Source: JALOOX01 sp964557955
GTDB lineage: Bacteria; Desulfobacterota; Syntrophobacteria; Syntrophobacterales; Syntrophobacteraceae
Length of the DNA stretch: 64,000 nucleotides
Direction of reading: 5' to 3'
Assembly: GCA_964557955.1 (NCBI GenBank)
Contig: CAZLCS010000022.1
Span: forward strand, 19,019 to 83,018
Below, one piece after another: positions 45,309 to 54,446 of the stretch (its first letter is position 1; each line of letters opens with the position of its first letter). The notes beneath the pieces are model-generated. The model saw only the letters and a list, made by a program, of their open reading frames with translations, searched no databases and was not told where the DNA came from. Made by a program: the position numbers and the translations under genes.

Positions 45309-45514
45309 TAAGTACACCTCCACAGAGAAAGATGTCCATTTCGCCGCTCGTCATGCCGGCAATCTTTACCATGGAAATAGATTTCCATGCATGGGGGTGA
45401 GCGCCGCGGATGCTCATGGCCGTTAAGCCGGCATCCAGCTTATTTGTGGATTCCGGTCAAAGACTGCTGGAATGACGACTCGAGAGGTGGACACTCTATT
45501 GTGTCGGCCTGTAC
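45309..45514 (-). repeat. Repeat family A, copy 2, with an internal 57-base insertion
   Basis: Minus-strand copy of the family A element. It matches copy 3 at 50019-50168 out to CTATTGTGT.GGCCTGTAC beyond the core. It differs by an extra segment of about 57 bases (45367-45423) between AATCTT and TAAGCCGG. The insertion contains the palindrome ATGGAAATAGATTTCCAT. Confidence 0.82.
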
Positions 45515-45573
45515 AGCACCTCTCCCTTGCAGAGGAATAGGGAACCTTGAGTCAAAGAAAGGTGGAGATGGCA

Positions 45574-45855
45574 TCACCCGAATTTGTGGCGGATGCCGTA
45601 ACCTCCTTTGGGGAAGCGCCACTCGATGTTGAAATGCGGGCATCCTATGCGGCACGTGCCGCATTCGAGACACCCTTCGTAGTTGACGCTGATCCGGTCG
45701 GCTTCGAGCCTGTAGACATTGGCCGGGCAGATATGGAGACATGGCTGGTCGGGGCATTCCCGGGTGCAGATCGAGTAGTCGATCAGTTCAAGGTGGGATT
45801 CCTCGTCGACCCGAAATCGATTCAGAAAAAGCTTGTCTTCAACCTTGACGCTCAT
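45574..45855 (-). CDS. fixX: Ferredoxin-like protein FixX
   Basis: 93 residues from the ATG at 45855, which overlaps the fixC stop by ATGA. The Cys pattern is CTRECPDQPCLHICPANVY plus CLECGTCRIGCP, the arrangement of FixX-type ferredoxins with at least one 4Fe-4S cluster. FixX works with FixC as the membrane-side acceptor for electrons from the flavoprotein FixAB, passing them to quinone. The last gene of the ETF operon; repeat A begins 59 bases after its stop. Confidence 0.92.
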   Translation of the reverse strand: MSVKVEDKLFLNRFRVDEESHLELIDYSICTRECPDQPCLHICPANVYRLEADRISVNYEGCLECGTCRIGCPHFNIEWRFPKGGYGIRHKFG

Positions 45856-47156
45856 CGGAATGCCCTCCACCCGTCCCAGAGCAATCGGAGCCATTGGAGC
45901 GGCTTCATCTGGTGCCGAAGATTCCTCACGATGGCCTTCTGCTTCTGTTTCTTGGGCACACCGTCGACCCGGATCATCTCCCTCGCCGCCGAGGCTGCGG
46001 CTCGCGGCAAAGTTGTGAAGAGCTCGTGATGCCGATCGAGGAAGCCGGGGAAGTGACGATATTTCTTCAAATCCTGAATCACGAAGGAGTCTTTCAGTCG
46101 TTCCTCATAGCCCGCAAGGCCGCGCCGGCTGAAGTCCCCCCGCCGCAGGGCCTCTATGATGGTCTCCGCTGCGAAGCGTCCCGACGCCATGGCGAGATTC
46201 GAGCCCTCCCGGTGGGGTGCATTGAACAGCATGGCCGAATCGCCGGCCAGCAGAAACCCGTCCCCGCAAAGCGCGGGAATGGTGTCGTAGCCTCCTTCGG
46301 GAAGCCAATGGGCGAGGTATTCCCTGGGCTTGCCCTCCTTGATGAGCGGAGCTACCATGGGATGAGCCTTGAAACGCTCCAGCATCTCGTAGGGCTTGAC
46401 GCGTCGGGCCGCAAAGTCGGCCAGGTTGGCTCCGATGCCCACAGATAGAGAGGACTTGTTGGTGTAGAGAAACGCAACACCATTCATCCCCAGGGTGACC
46501 TGGCCCAGAATCTCCGTGGTAACCCCCTGGCCGGTGCCCACATTGAAGCGTTCGTCGATCACTTCTTCGGGCAGGGCGATGGTCTCTTTCACTGCAAGCG
46601 CCACGTTCTCCGGCTTTGGCTCCGGGCGGAAGCCGGTCTTCGCGGCAAGGGGGGAATTGATGCCGTCGGCCAGGACCACCACCCTGGCCCTCAGGTCCCC
46701 GTCAGGCCGATCTGTCCGGACCCCGTTGACCATCCCGCTTCCGTCGCGCAGCAGATCGTTCACCACCGTGCTGCAGATGATGAGGGCTCCCTTCTGCGAG
46801 GCCTGGTCGGCGAACCACCGGTCGAACCTGGCCCGGCCCACGGTGAACAGGTTGTATTTCAGCTCGTCGGCGAAAGCCCGGTCCCGGTAGGCGAGGTGGA
46901 AGCCGCCGTCCTCCGAGAGATACCAGATCCGGGACTCGACGATGTTCCGCTCGATGGGGCAGTTCCTCTCGACATAGTCCGGGAGAATCCGGGCCAGGTC
47001 ATGGCCGTACAGCACCCCGCCGAACATGTTTTTGGAGCCCGGGTATTCGCCCCGCTCGAACACGATGGTCTTCACGCCGTTTTCAGCCAGGACGCAGGCT
47101 GCCGAAATCCCTGCGGGTCCGGCCCCCACTATCGCCACATCGAATGTCTCATTCAT
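45852..47156 (-). CDS. fixC: FixC, ETF-quinone oxidoreductase-like flavoprotein
   Basis: 434 residues from the ATG at 47156, giving MNETFDVAIVGAGPAGISAA at the FAD-binding N-terminus; GGAAAG lies five bases upstream. Later landmarks are GSKNMFGGVLYGHDLARILP, VVLADGINSPLAAKTGF, a GDGFLLAGDSAMLFNAPHREGSNLAMASGR FAD-binding end and GDFSRRGLAGYEERLKDSF. FixC oxidises the reduced flavoprotein and, with FixX, reduces menaquinone at the inner membrane (family knowledge). It lacks the built-in cluster domain of mitochondrial ETF-QO, which FixX supplies. It lies 22 bases after etfA's end. Confidence 0.92.
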   Translation of the reverse strand: MNETFDVAIVGAGPAGISAACVLAENGVKTIVFERGEYPGSKNMFGGVLYGHDLARILPDYVERNCPIERNIVESRIWYLSEDGGFHLAYRDRAFADELKYNLFTVGRARFDRWFADQASQKGALIICSTVVNDLLRDGSGMVNGVRTDRPDGDLRARVVVLADGINSPLAAKTGFRPEPKPENVALAVKETIALPEEVIDERFNVGTGQGVTTEILGQVTLGMNGVAFLYTNKSSLSVGIGANLADFAARRVKPYEMLERFKAHPMVAPLIKEGKPREYLAHWLPEGGYDTIPALCGDGFLLAGDSAMLFNAPHREGSNLAMASGRFAAETIIEALRRGDFSRRGLAGYEERLKDSFVIQDLKKYRHFPGFLDRHHELFTTLPRAAASAAREMIRVDGVPKKQKQKAIVRNLRHQMKPLQWLRLLWDGWRAFR

Positions 47157-47178
47157 GGGTGCTTTCCGGTTCCTCCGT

Positions 47179-48438
47179 TCATTGCCCTGCAGATCTTCGC
47201 TTGAGCTGTGCAATCAGCTCCGGCACCACCTGAAGGTAGTTGCCCACGATTCCCACGTCGGCCACCCTGAAAATGGGCGCCTCGGCGTCGGAGTTGATGG
47301 CGATGATCTTCTCGGAGCCCTGGATGGCGACGAGATGCTGGACGGCCCCCGAAACTCCGACGCCGATATAGAGCCTGGGCGCCACAGTCTTTCCAGTCTG
47401 CCCGACCTGGCGTTCATACGGCATGAGCCCCGCCTGGACGACGGGCCTCGAGCAGGCCACAACCCCGCCGACGACATCCGCGAGCTCCTGCAGCATGGCA
47501 AAGGACGAGGCGTCGCACGCTCCTCTCCCGGCGACCACCAGAGCGGGGGCGCGCACAATGTCCACACTCCCGGCAACGAGCACCTCCCTGACCCGGTCGG
47601 TGATGACGGCCGGATCGCTTTCGGGAGGAGACCAGTCGTGGTTATGGATAGCTCCCCGGCGTGCCGGATCACGTTCCGGCAGCTTCATGACCCTTGGACG
47701 CACCGTGCTCATCTGGGGGCGGTGCCGCTCGCAGAAGATGGTCGCCATGATGTTTCCGCCGAAGGTGGGACGCGTCATGAGCAGCAGTCCTGTTTCCTCT
47801 TCGATGGCAAGCCCGGTGCAGTCGGCCGTAAGCCCGGTCTGCAGCCGCGTCGCCACGATTCCCGCCAGATCGCGCCCGAGATGCGTCGCTCCCATGAGGA
47901 GGATGTCCGGCCGGATGGCTTCGCAGAGGTCGGAGAGGGCCTTGCCAAAGGGCGCCGACAAATACTTGCTGAGACGCGGATGGTCGATGACGTGCACCTC
48001 GTCGCACCCGTAGGCGACTGCATCGGCGGCGATGCTTTCGACACCGCTGCCCACCAGGAGTCCGAGAACCCTGGCGTCGACGCTGTGCGCTAGCTCTCTC
48101 GCTTTTCCGACAAGCTCCCAGGAGACGCGGGCCCCCTCGTTTTCCATCACCTCAATGAATACGGCGACTCCCCTGTGATCCGTCAAAACCCGGCGCGGCA
48201 GCCCACGCTCCTCCCTGGAGAGTCGCCGCTTCTTCTTTTTCTCGAACCGGACCGCATCTACCGGGCAGCTTTCCTGGCACTTGCCGCATCCGACACACAC
48301 TTCCGGGTCGATCCGGGCCACCCCTTCCGGGGAGAGCTCGATGGCGCCCACGGGGCATTCCCCGATACAGATCTGGCAGGCAATACATTTATCCGAAATG
48401 ATCTCGGCAGCTTCGATCCCTTTGAGGTTCCTGGCCAT
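47179..48438 (-). CDS. etfA: Electron transfer flavoprotein alpha subunit with N-terminal 2[4Fe-4S] domain
   Basis: 419 residues from the ATG at 48438, seven bases after etfB. Residues 1 to about 65 hold two CxxCxxCxxxCP motifs (CIACQICIGECP and CVGCGKCQESCP), a bacterial ferredoxin domain. The FixB/ETF-alpha part follows: FIEVMENEGARVSWELVGKARELA, LLMGATHLGRDLA, GRGACDASSF and the FAD-binding C-terminus with GQTGKTVAPRLYIGVGVSGAVQHL and AINSDAEAPIFRVADVGIVG. Ferredoxin-fused alpha subunits are known in anaerobes, some in bifurcating or membrane-linked systems. Together with FixCX it likely links acyl-CoA or similar oxidation to menaquinone (inference). Confidence 0.93.
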   Translation of the reverse strand: MARNLKGIEAAEIISDKCIACQICIGECPVGAIELSPEGVARIDPEVCVGCGKCQESCPVDAVRFEKKKKRRLSREERGLPRRVLTDHRGVAVFIEVMENEGARVSWELVGKARELAHSVDARVLGLLVGSGVESIAADAVAYGCDEVHVIDHPRLSKYLSAPFGKALSDLCEAIRPDILLMGATHLGRDLAGIVATRLQTGLTADCTGLAIEEETGLLLMTRPTFGGNIMATIFCERHRPQMSTVRPRVMKLPERDPARRGAIHNHDWSPPESDPAVITDRVREVLVAGSVDIVRAPALVVAGRGACDASSFAMLQELADVVGGVVACSRPVVQAGLMPYERQVGQTGKTVAPRLYIGVGVSGAVQHLVAIQGSEKIIAINSDAEAPIFRVADVGIVGNYLQVVPELIAQLKRRSAGQ

Positions 48439-48445
48439 TTCGTGC

Positions 48446-49282
48446 TCAGTCCTCCCACTTCCTGAGGAACTTCGACAAGAACGCCGCGTCCGAGAACACC
48501 ATGTCGAGGCACTGCGTGACCGCTCCGACGATGTTCCGCTCCCCGTCAAACCTGGGCCCACCCTCTCGAACCGGGGGAGAGGAGATGTTTTTCACCCACG
48601 TGGGGGAGCCCTTGATCCCGACCCGGTTCGGCTCGGCGTTGATGGCCGCCGCATCCCAGACCTGTATGGGCGAGCGGAGGGATCGGATCATGAGCGGCAG
48701 AGGCGATCTCCGCGGCTCGGCGAGCTCCAGCTCCACCGACAGCAGCGCCGGAAGCCGCCCGACGACGACCTCGATCCCCTCCTCAACCTGTCGCCGAACC
48801 TGGATTTTCCTTGCAGCCGGATCGATCCATTCCACATCGATGACATAGGTGAGCTGCGTGTAACCCAGGCGGGTGGCGATGCCGGGTCCCGTCTGGGCCG
48901 TATCTCCATCGATGGCCTGCTTCCCGCAAAGGACCAGGTCGACGGGAAGCTCCCGGTCGAGACGCTCGACGGCCCTGCTCAGGGTGTAGCTAGTGGCCAG
49001 CGTGTCCGCTCCGGCGAAAGCGCGGTCCGACAGGAGAATGGCCTCGTCCGCTCCCATGGCGAAGGCATCCCGCAGACAGAGCTCGGCCTGGGGCGGCCCC
49101 ATGCTGATGGCCGTCACCCGACCGCCGTAGCGCTCCTTCAGCCTGACGGCCTCTTCCAGGGCCACGATGTCGTAGGGGTTTGCAATGGATTCCACGCCGG
49201 CACGCACCAGCGTGTTGGTTTCCGGGTCGATCTTCACATCGGCCGTGTCCGGCACCTGCTTGATGCAACAAACGTAGTGCAT
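48446..49282 (-). CDS. etfB: Electron transfer flavoprotein beta subunit
   Basis: 278 residues from the ATG at 49282 (MHYVCCIKQVPDTADVKI), which is the normal ETF-beta start; an in-frame TTG further upstream is unlikely. Motifs include NPYDIVALEEAVRLKERYGG, DLVLCGKQAIDGDTAQTGPG and LGYTQLTYVIDVEW, with the family nucleotide-binding loop. It pairs with EtfA. It sits 38 bases after the ParB-like gene and seven before etfA, all on the minus strand. The C-terminal tail (LDMVFSDAAFLSKFLRKW) is of the FixA kind. Confidence 0.92.
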   Translation of the reverse strand: MHYVCCIKQVPDTADVKIDPETNTLVRAGVESIANPYDIVALEEAVRLKERYGGRVTAISMGPPQAELCLRDAFAMGADEAILLSDRAFAGADTLATSYTLSRAVERLDRELPVDLVLCGKQAIDGDTAQTGPGIATRLGYTQLTYVIDVEWIDPAARKIQVRRQVEEGIEVVVGRLPALLSVELELAEPRRSPLPLMIRSLRSPIQVWDAAAINAEPNRVGIKGSPTWVKNISSPPVREGGPRFDGERNIVGAVTQCLDMVFSDAAFLSKFLRKWED

Positions 49283-49320
49283 GGGCGCGCCCTTGAACTG
49301 GGGGTTGAGGATTGTCAAGG

Positions 49321-49578
49321 TCAGGACTCGGAGCCGGGCTTTTCACTCTCCTCGATCAAAGCCCTCACGTGAGTCATTCCCAGCATTTTGCAGACCCTCC
49401 AACGTTTTTCTCCATCCAGAATGCGGAGCATCCCTCCCGTGAGCCAGAGCCGGACCGGAACAAGCTGGCCGTCTTCAATGATGGCTCGACGGAGCTCGTC
49501 CAGGGTCTTGCTGTCAAAGACACAGCGAAGGTTGGGGCTGATCTTCACAAGCTCGATTTCTCGTTCAATTTCTCCCAT
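49321..49578 (-). CDS. Single-domain ParB-like protein
   Basis: 85 residues from the ATG at 49578, which follows GGGGAG by six bases. The sequence carries the ParB/sulfiredoxin-like fold pattern: ELVKISPNLRCVF, LDELRRAIIEDGQLVPVRLW and the ParB-box-like ILDGEKRWRVCKMLG. No helix-turn-helix DNA-binding domain follows, so it is only the N-terminal nucleotide-binding part. It is the first gene of the ETF operon. Free-standing ParB-like domains can act as CTPases, nucleases or kinases; which applies is unknown. A regulatory link to ETF expression is speculation. Confidence 0.75.
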   Translation of the reverse strand: MGEIEREIELVKISPNLRCVFDSKTLDELRRAIIEDGQLVPVRLWLTGGMLRILDGEKRWRVCKMLGMTHVRALIEESEKPGSES

Positions 49579-50018
49579 GGCATTCTCCCCGCGGCCCTTG
49601 AGAAAACAAAAATTTGCCTCCACGCTGTTGTCGGCTTAAATGCTTCAGATGTGGCAGGAAGGCGGATTCCAGGTTAGCACCTTCCTGCCGGAGAATGGAA
49701 CAAAATGTGGACAGGTCTGAGGGCTCCTGACGATTCCAGGAGCACCTTCCATGCCGATGCTCTGAAAATCGAGCCGGGGTGAGGCGACTCCGGTGTTCTT
49801 CGCGGAGAGCCCGTGGTTGGATGATCCGGAAGGAGGCGAAGGAAAAGCGCCCAAAGGGTCCAAAATGGAAGGTGACCATTGCTTAAATGCATTGATATCC
49901 TATATTTGAAGAAATACAGGCCATTTTGGTACGGTTCAAAGCAGGGTGGTGCGAGCACCCCATAGAGGATGGAATGTCCTTTTCCATTGCATCCTGGAGG
50001 TTTATACGTATAGCCTCA

Positions 50019-50168
50019 GTACAGGCCAACACAATAGAGTGTCCACCTCTCGAGCCGTCATTCCGGCGGTCTTCTGGCCGGAATCCACAAACAAGCTGGA
50101 TGCCGGCTTAAAGATTGCCGGCATGACGAGCGGCGAAATGGATATCTTTTTCTGTGGAGGTGTGCTTA
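50019..50168 (+). repeat. Repeat family A, copy 3
   Basis: Plus-strand copy with the ends GTACAGGCCAACACAATAG and GTGGAGGTGTGCTTA. It lacks the 57-base insertion of copy 2 and keeps the outer flank GTACAGGCC.ACACAATAG shared with copy 2, so the homology between these two extends beyond the core element. Confidence 0.85.
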
Positions 50169-50232
50169 GAGATGAGCTCTTGCGTTTTGCCGAGGGTTTT
50201 TCTCAACTGCGTCCAGACTCAGCGGGTACTGC

Positions 50233-50388
50233 TCAGAGCCTGTTTGGGAAATCCAGGTTGCCGCCTGATGGCAGGCTCAGGCGGGGATAAACCCCTCCCC
50301 TGTCGAACACCATCCGTGAGGTGCTCGTCGGGGGGGATATCCCCTCCCGAAATATCATGGACAAGGCATTTCCCAAACACGCCCTCAG
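50233..50388 (+). repeat. Repeat family B, right copy
   Basis: Inverted relative to the left copy at 45097-45252. It begins CAGAGCCTGTTTGGGAAAT and ends ATTTCCCAAACACGCCCTCAG, again with inverted ends. It carries GGCGGGGATAAACCCCTCCCC and GGGATATCCCCTCCC palindromes inside. Divergence from the left copy is visible but modest. Confidence 0.8.
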
Positions 50389-50507
50389 ACAGGTCGAAGG
50401 CTGCGGTCCCAGTGGATCACGGAATCCGAAGTTCGTCTTTGTGGCGGTCGCATGAGTCTCTGTGAACACCCCCCTCGGGCACAGTCTATGAAAACGGCTG
50501 TGGCCCG

Positions 50508-53500
50508 GTGTGCGTGACTATGGGCGATACAATCCGAAGAAGGATTCAAAGAATGGTCTGGGATCGGACAGGTCGACCGAAATGGAGGTACTATTTCGTG
50601 GCCATTGTGGCGGTTGCCCTCGGTACGGTGGTGCGCGTCCACTTTCTGGAGGGGCTCGGGACGCGCGTCGCTTTTGTAACTCTTTTCCCGGCCGTCATGG
50701 TTGCGGCGGTCTACGGGGGGGGCAATGCCGGCATGCTGGCAACGATCCTTTCAGCGCTGGCCGCCTCCATGTGGTGGATCGAGCCGCGAGGGAATCCCCT
50801 CGTCATCGCCGATCCCATGGATGTGCTCGGGATGGGGGTCTTCGCCTTGAGCTGTTCCACCATATCCTTCCTTGCAGAGTCTGTGCATCGGGCCCAGGCA
50901 AGGGCCAACGAAGCGGAGGCCCTGGCGATGGTAGCAGCCGAGCGCGAGAAAGCGGCAGGCGCGCTCAGGATCAGCGAGGAACGGCTGAGGCTGGCAACCG
51001 GTGCAGCGGAAATGGGCGTTTTCGAATGGGATGCTCGCAGCGACAGGGCCGTTTGGCAAAACGACAGGATGTACGAGATATTCGGACACACACGTGAAGA
51101 TGGCGCTCTCAGCAAGGAGCAGATCTTCGCCCATTACCTCCACCCCGATGATGCCGATTCCCTCGAACAGGCGCTGGCCGATGCCGCCCGGACGGGGCGG
51201 CTCCTTTCTTCCATTCATCGCATTCGACGCAAGGGGGATGAGGGCTGGCGCTGGGTTGAACTGAACGGCAGCTTCGAGCCGGCCGACGATGGGTCCCCCC
51301 TCCGGCTGGTGGGAGTGGTCCGGGATATTACCGGGCGTATGGAGGCCGAGAGTGAGCGCGCAAATCTTCTTGAGGAGATCCAGCAAAGGGATGCCGAGAC
51401 GGAAGCCGTTCTCTCGGCCATCAACGATGCCGTGCTCATTTACGATACGGACATGAACGTTCGGCGGGTCAACGCGATGTTCCTCTCGACCTACGGTTTC
51501 GATCCAGTCGGCCTCAATCTCCGAGATCTCATCCAGCGGACACGGTGCCGACTCATGGACGGCACACCGCTCCGGCTGGAAGAGCAGCCGACGCCCCGGG
51601 CGCTCAGAGGGGAAAAGGTTCTCAATCAACGGTATTGGATCACGAGGTTCGACGGTAAGGAAGTGGCCCTCGAGACTTCTTCGGGGCCCCTGCGCTCGGG
51701 GGGCGATGTTACCGGCTCCGTGACCGTTTGGCATGACATCACCAGTCAGGTGGAGGCGGAGAATGCCCTGCGCCAGAGCCAGGAGGACCTGGAGCGCGCC
51801 CAGGCCGTGGGGCAGATCGGTAGCTGGCGGATGAACGTCCAGCGAAACGAGCTCCTGTGGTCCGACGAGAACCACCGGATCTTCGGGATTCCCCGGGGAA
51901 CTCCCATGACTTACGAAACCTTCCTCAGCACGATCCACCCCGATGACCGAGAATACGTGCATGAGAAATGGTCGGCTGCCTTGCGCGGCGAGACTTACGA
52001 CATCGAACACCGGATCGTGCTGGATGGGATGGTGAAGTGGGTTCGGGAGAGGGCTGAGCTCGAGTTCGACCAGAATGGGGAACTGCTCGGTGGATTCGGC
52101 ACCACTCAGGATATCACCGAGCGCAAGCGAGTCGAGGAGGCCTTGCGTGAGAACGAGACCCGGTTCAAACTCCTTTCCAGGACGGCGGCTCGATTGCTGG
52201 AAGCGGAAGATCCCCTGGGGATCGTCAACGAGCTGGCTAAAGAAGTCATGGGTCACCTGGCATGTCATGCGTTTTTCAACTATGTGGCGGACGAGCGCCT
52301 CGGGAAGCTTCATCTCAACGCCTTCGCCGGCATTCCTGACGAAGAGGCTCGAAGGATCGAGTGGCTGGACTACGGAGCGGCTGTGTGCGGATGCGTTGCC
52401 CGGGACGGAGTGCGCATTGTCGCCGAAGACATAGGCTCGCTCTCCGATCCCCGAACAGAGCTGGTCAGCTCCTATGGCATACAGGCTTATGCATGCCATC
52501 CCTTGGTGGCGGGGGGGAATGTCATCGGCACCCTCTCCTTCGGCACCAAAACGAGAAGCCGCTTCACCTCCCAGGACCTCGACCTCATGAGAACCGTCGC
52601 CGACCAGGTGTCCGTTGCGGTGGAACGCATGAGACTCATGGAGCAAATTGCGCAATCCCGGAAGGAATTGGAGACTCGTGTCCTGGAGCGGACGGCTGAG
52701 CTCGCAGAAGTCAACCAGTCGCTTGCGGCTCAGATCACCGAACGGGTGAACGCCGAGAGATCCCTGATGGAGAAGCATCATCAGCTCCGCCAGAGCGAGG
52801 AGCTTCTCCGCACCGTTCTGGAGGCCTTGCCCGTCGGGGTCTGGATCACTGATGAGGCGGGCAGGATTTCACTGGCCAATCCAGCCGCCCGATCCATATG
52901 GAGAGGCGCCCGGTACGTGGACCTGGAGGACTACGGTGAATACAAGGGTTGGTGGGCCGAAACGGGGGAGCCCGTTGCTCCCGAGGAATGGGCGTTGGCG
53001 CGAGCCCTCACCAGGGGGGAGGTTTCCATCAATGAAGTCGTGGACATCCAGTGTTTCGATGGAACACGGAAAACCATTCTGAATTCTGCCGCGCCCGTTC
53101 GCAATGACCGAGGCGAAGTCGTTCGGGCCATTGTCGTGAACCAGGATATCACGGAGCTCAGAGAGATCGAGACGGCGCTGCGGCGTTCCGAGGAAGAACT
53201 TCGAAGGAGCAACGAACTGCTCCAGAAGGTCTTCGACGGCATCAGCGAACCGCTGATCATGCTCAACGGTGCCGGCCTGATCACCATGATCAACAAAGCC
53301 GCCATGGATTACTACCTGGTGGGGGAGGGGACGGATTACCTGGGCAAGCCCTGCTTTGAGGGATTGAGGGGGAGGGATGACATCTGTCCCGAATGCCAAC
53401 GCCCATTCTGGGGGGCCGGTACACAGACCACGAGCTTTGAAAGGAGAGGCATGCGCGATCCGGGGAGGGTGGAAAGCGTCACGGTTTACCCGGTCCTCGA

Positions 53501-54401
53501 CGAACAGGGCAAGCTGGATGCTTCGATCGTCAGGATCACTGATATCACCCAGGCGAAGATTCTGGAACGGCAGATCCTCCAGAACGAGAAGCTGGCCTCC
53601 CTCGGACTGGTGACCTCCGGGATCGCGCACGAGATCAACAATCCCAACAGTTTCATCTTCTTCAACCTTCCCATACTCAAACACTACCTGCAGGAGCTGA
53701 TGCCCATCCTGGACGATCACGCCGCCGCCCACCCCGGGTTCGAGGTTTCGAACATGCCTTATGCGGAGCTGCGCGAGGATATCTTCAGGCTGCTCGAAAA
53801 CATGGAGCACGGTTCGGAGCGCATCAGCAAAATCGTGGGAGTGCTCAAGAGTTTTGTCCGCAAGAGGGAATCCGGGGGCATGCAGCCGGTCGAACTGAGA
53901 CAGATCATCGACAAGGTGGTTGCCCTGTGTCACACGGAGCTGAGACACAATGTGAGTTCCTTTGAGATTCTGGTTCCCGAAGACCTCCCTCCGCTTGTGT
54001 CAGAGCCCGAAGCGCTGGAGCAGGTCATCATGAACCTGCTCATCAACGCCATTCATGCATGCGACAAGCCGGATTCCCGGGTGAGCCTGAAGGTCCAGCA
54101 TGGGGCACCGGACAGAGACGGCCTCGTCATTGAAATCACGGACAACGGTTCAGGAATTGAGGAGTCGGTGTTACACAGGATCTTCGACCCCTTTTTCACC
54201 ACCAAGCCATCCACCAAGGGAACCGGCCTCGGCCTTTACATATGTCACAACCATGTGGAATCATTGGGCGGAAGAATAGAGGTGGAGAGCCGTCTCGGGG
54301 AGGGAGCCACCTTTCGGGTCTTTTTGCCGGTTGGAGAGCAGAAGCCGTCTGGCAATGACCGGCCGGTTTCAGCCCCGTTGTCTCCCCCGATGGACTGGTA
54401 G
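50508..54401 (+). CDS. Multi-PAS membrane sensor histidine kinase (DUF4118-type N-terminus)
   Basis: 1297 residues from the GTG at 50508; an ATG at 50553 has a better Shine-Dalgarno (AAGGA, eight bases) and is equally likely. In order: several membrane helices of DUF4118 type (residues 27-125), PAS (about 155-280), PAS (285-420), PAS (425-540, IGSWRMNVQRNELLWSD), GAF (550-710), PAS (760-890), PAS (895-1015, with CPEC), then HisKA (His in SGIAHEINNP) and ATPase (DNGSGI, GTGLGLYICHN). The GAF and PAS domains are cytosolic sensors. The next gene is a sigma-54 response regulator 45 bases on, its likely partner. Confidence 0.9.
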   Translation: MCVTMGDTIRRRIQRMVWDRTGRPKWRYYFVAIVAVALGTVVRVHFLEGLGTRVAFVTLFPAVMVAAVYGGGNAGMLATILSALAASMWWIEPRGNPLVIADPMDVLGMGVFALSCSTISFLAESVHRAQARANEAEALAMVAAEREKAAGALRISEERLRLATGAAEMGVFEWDARSDRAVWQNDRMYEIFGHTREDGALSKEQIFAHYLHPDDADSLEQALADAARTGRLLSSIHRIRRKGDEGWRWVELNGSFEPADDGSPLRLVGVVRDITGRMEAESERANLLEEIQQRDAETEAVLSAINDAVLIYDTDMNVRRVNAMFLSTYGFDPVGLNLRDLIQRTRCRLMDGTPLRLEEQPTPRALRGEKVLNQRYWITRFDGKEVALETSSGPLRSGGDVTGSVTVWHDITSQVEAENALRQSQEDLERAQAVGQIGSWRMNVQRNELLWSDENHRIFGIPRGTPMTYETFLSTIHPDDREYVHEKWSAALRGETYDIEHRIVLDGMVKWVRERAELEFDQNGELLGGFGTTQDITERKRVEEALRENETRFKLLSRTAARLLEAEDPLGIVNELAKEVMGHLACHAFFNYVADERLGKLHLNAFAGIPDEEARRIEWLDYGAAVCGCVARDGVRIVAEDIGSLSDPRTELVSSYGIQAYACHPLVAGGNVIGTLSFGTKTRSRFTSQDLDLMRTVADQVSVAVERMRLMEQIAQSRKELETRVLERTAELAEVNQSLAAQITERVNAERSLMEKHHQLRQSEELLRTVLEALPVGVWITDEAGRISLANPAARSIWRGARYVDLEDYGEYKGWWAETGEPVAPEEWALARALTRGEVSINEVVDIQCFDGTRKTILNSAAPVRNDRGEVVRAIVVNQDITELREIETALRRSEEELRRSNELLQKVFDGISEPLIMLNGAGLITMINKAAMDYYLVGEGTDYLGKPCFEGLRGRDDICPECQRPFWGAGTQTTSFERRGMRDPGRVESVTVYPVLDEQGKLDASIVRITDITQAKILERQILQNEKLASLGLVTSGIAHEINNPNSFIFFNLPILKHYLQELMPILDDHAAAHPGFEVSNMPYAELREDIFRLLENMEHGSERISKIVGVLKSFVRKRESGGMQPVELRQIIDKVVALCHTELRHNVSSFEILVPEDLPPLVSEPEALEQVIMNLLINAIHACDKPDSRVSLKVQHGAPDRDGLVIEITDNGSGIEESVLHRIFDPFFTTKPSTKGTGLGLYICHNHVESLGGRIEVESRLGEGATFRVFLPVGEQKPSGNDRPVSAPLSPPMDW

Positions 54402-54446
54402 AACGTGGGGCAGGATCTTGAGAAAGGGGAAATCCGAGGAGGTTGA

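Larger units (their letters stand above)
49579..50507. other. Intergenic region with repeats A and B and the ETF operon promoter area
   Basis: About 930 bases between divergent transcription units. AT-rich sequence near 49890-49925 probably holds the minus-strand promoter of the ParB-like/ETF operon; the clearest pair is TTGAAC with TATTTC 17 bases apart, a modest match. Repeat A (50019-50168) and repeat B (50233-50388) fill the rest. No gene is seen. Confidence 0.45.
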
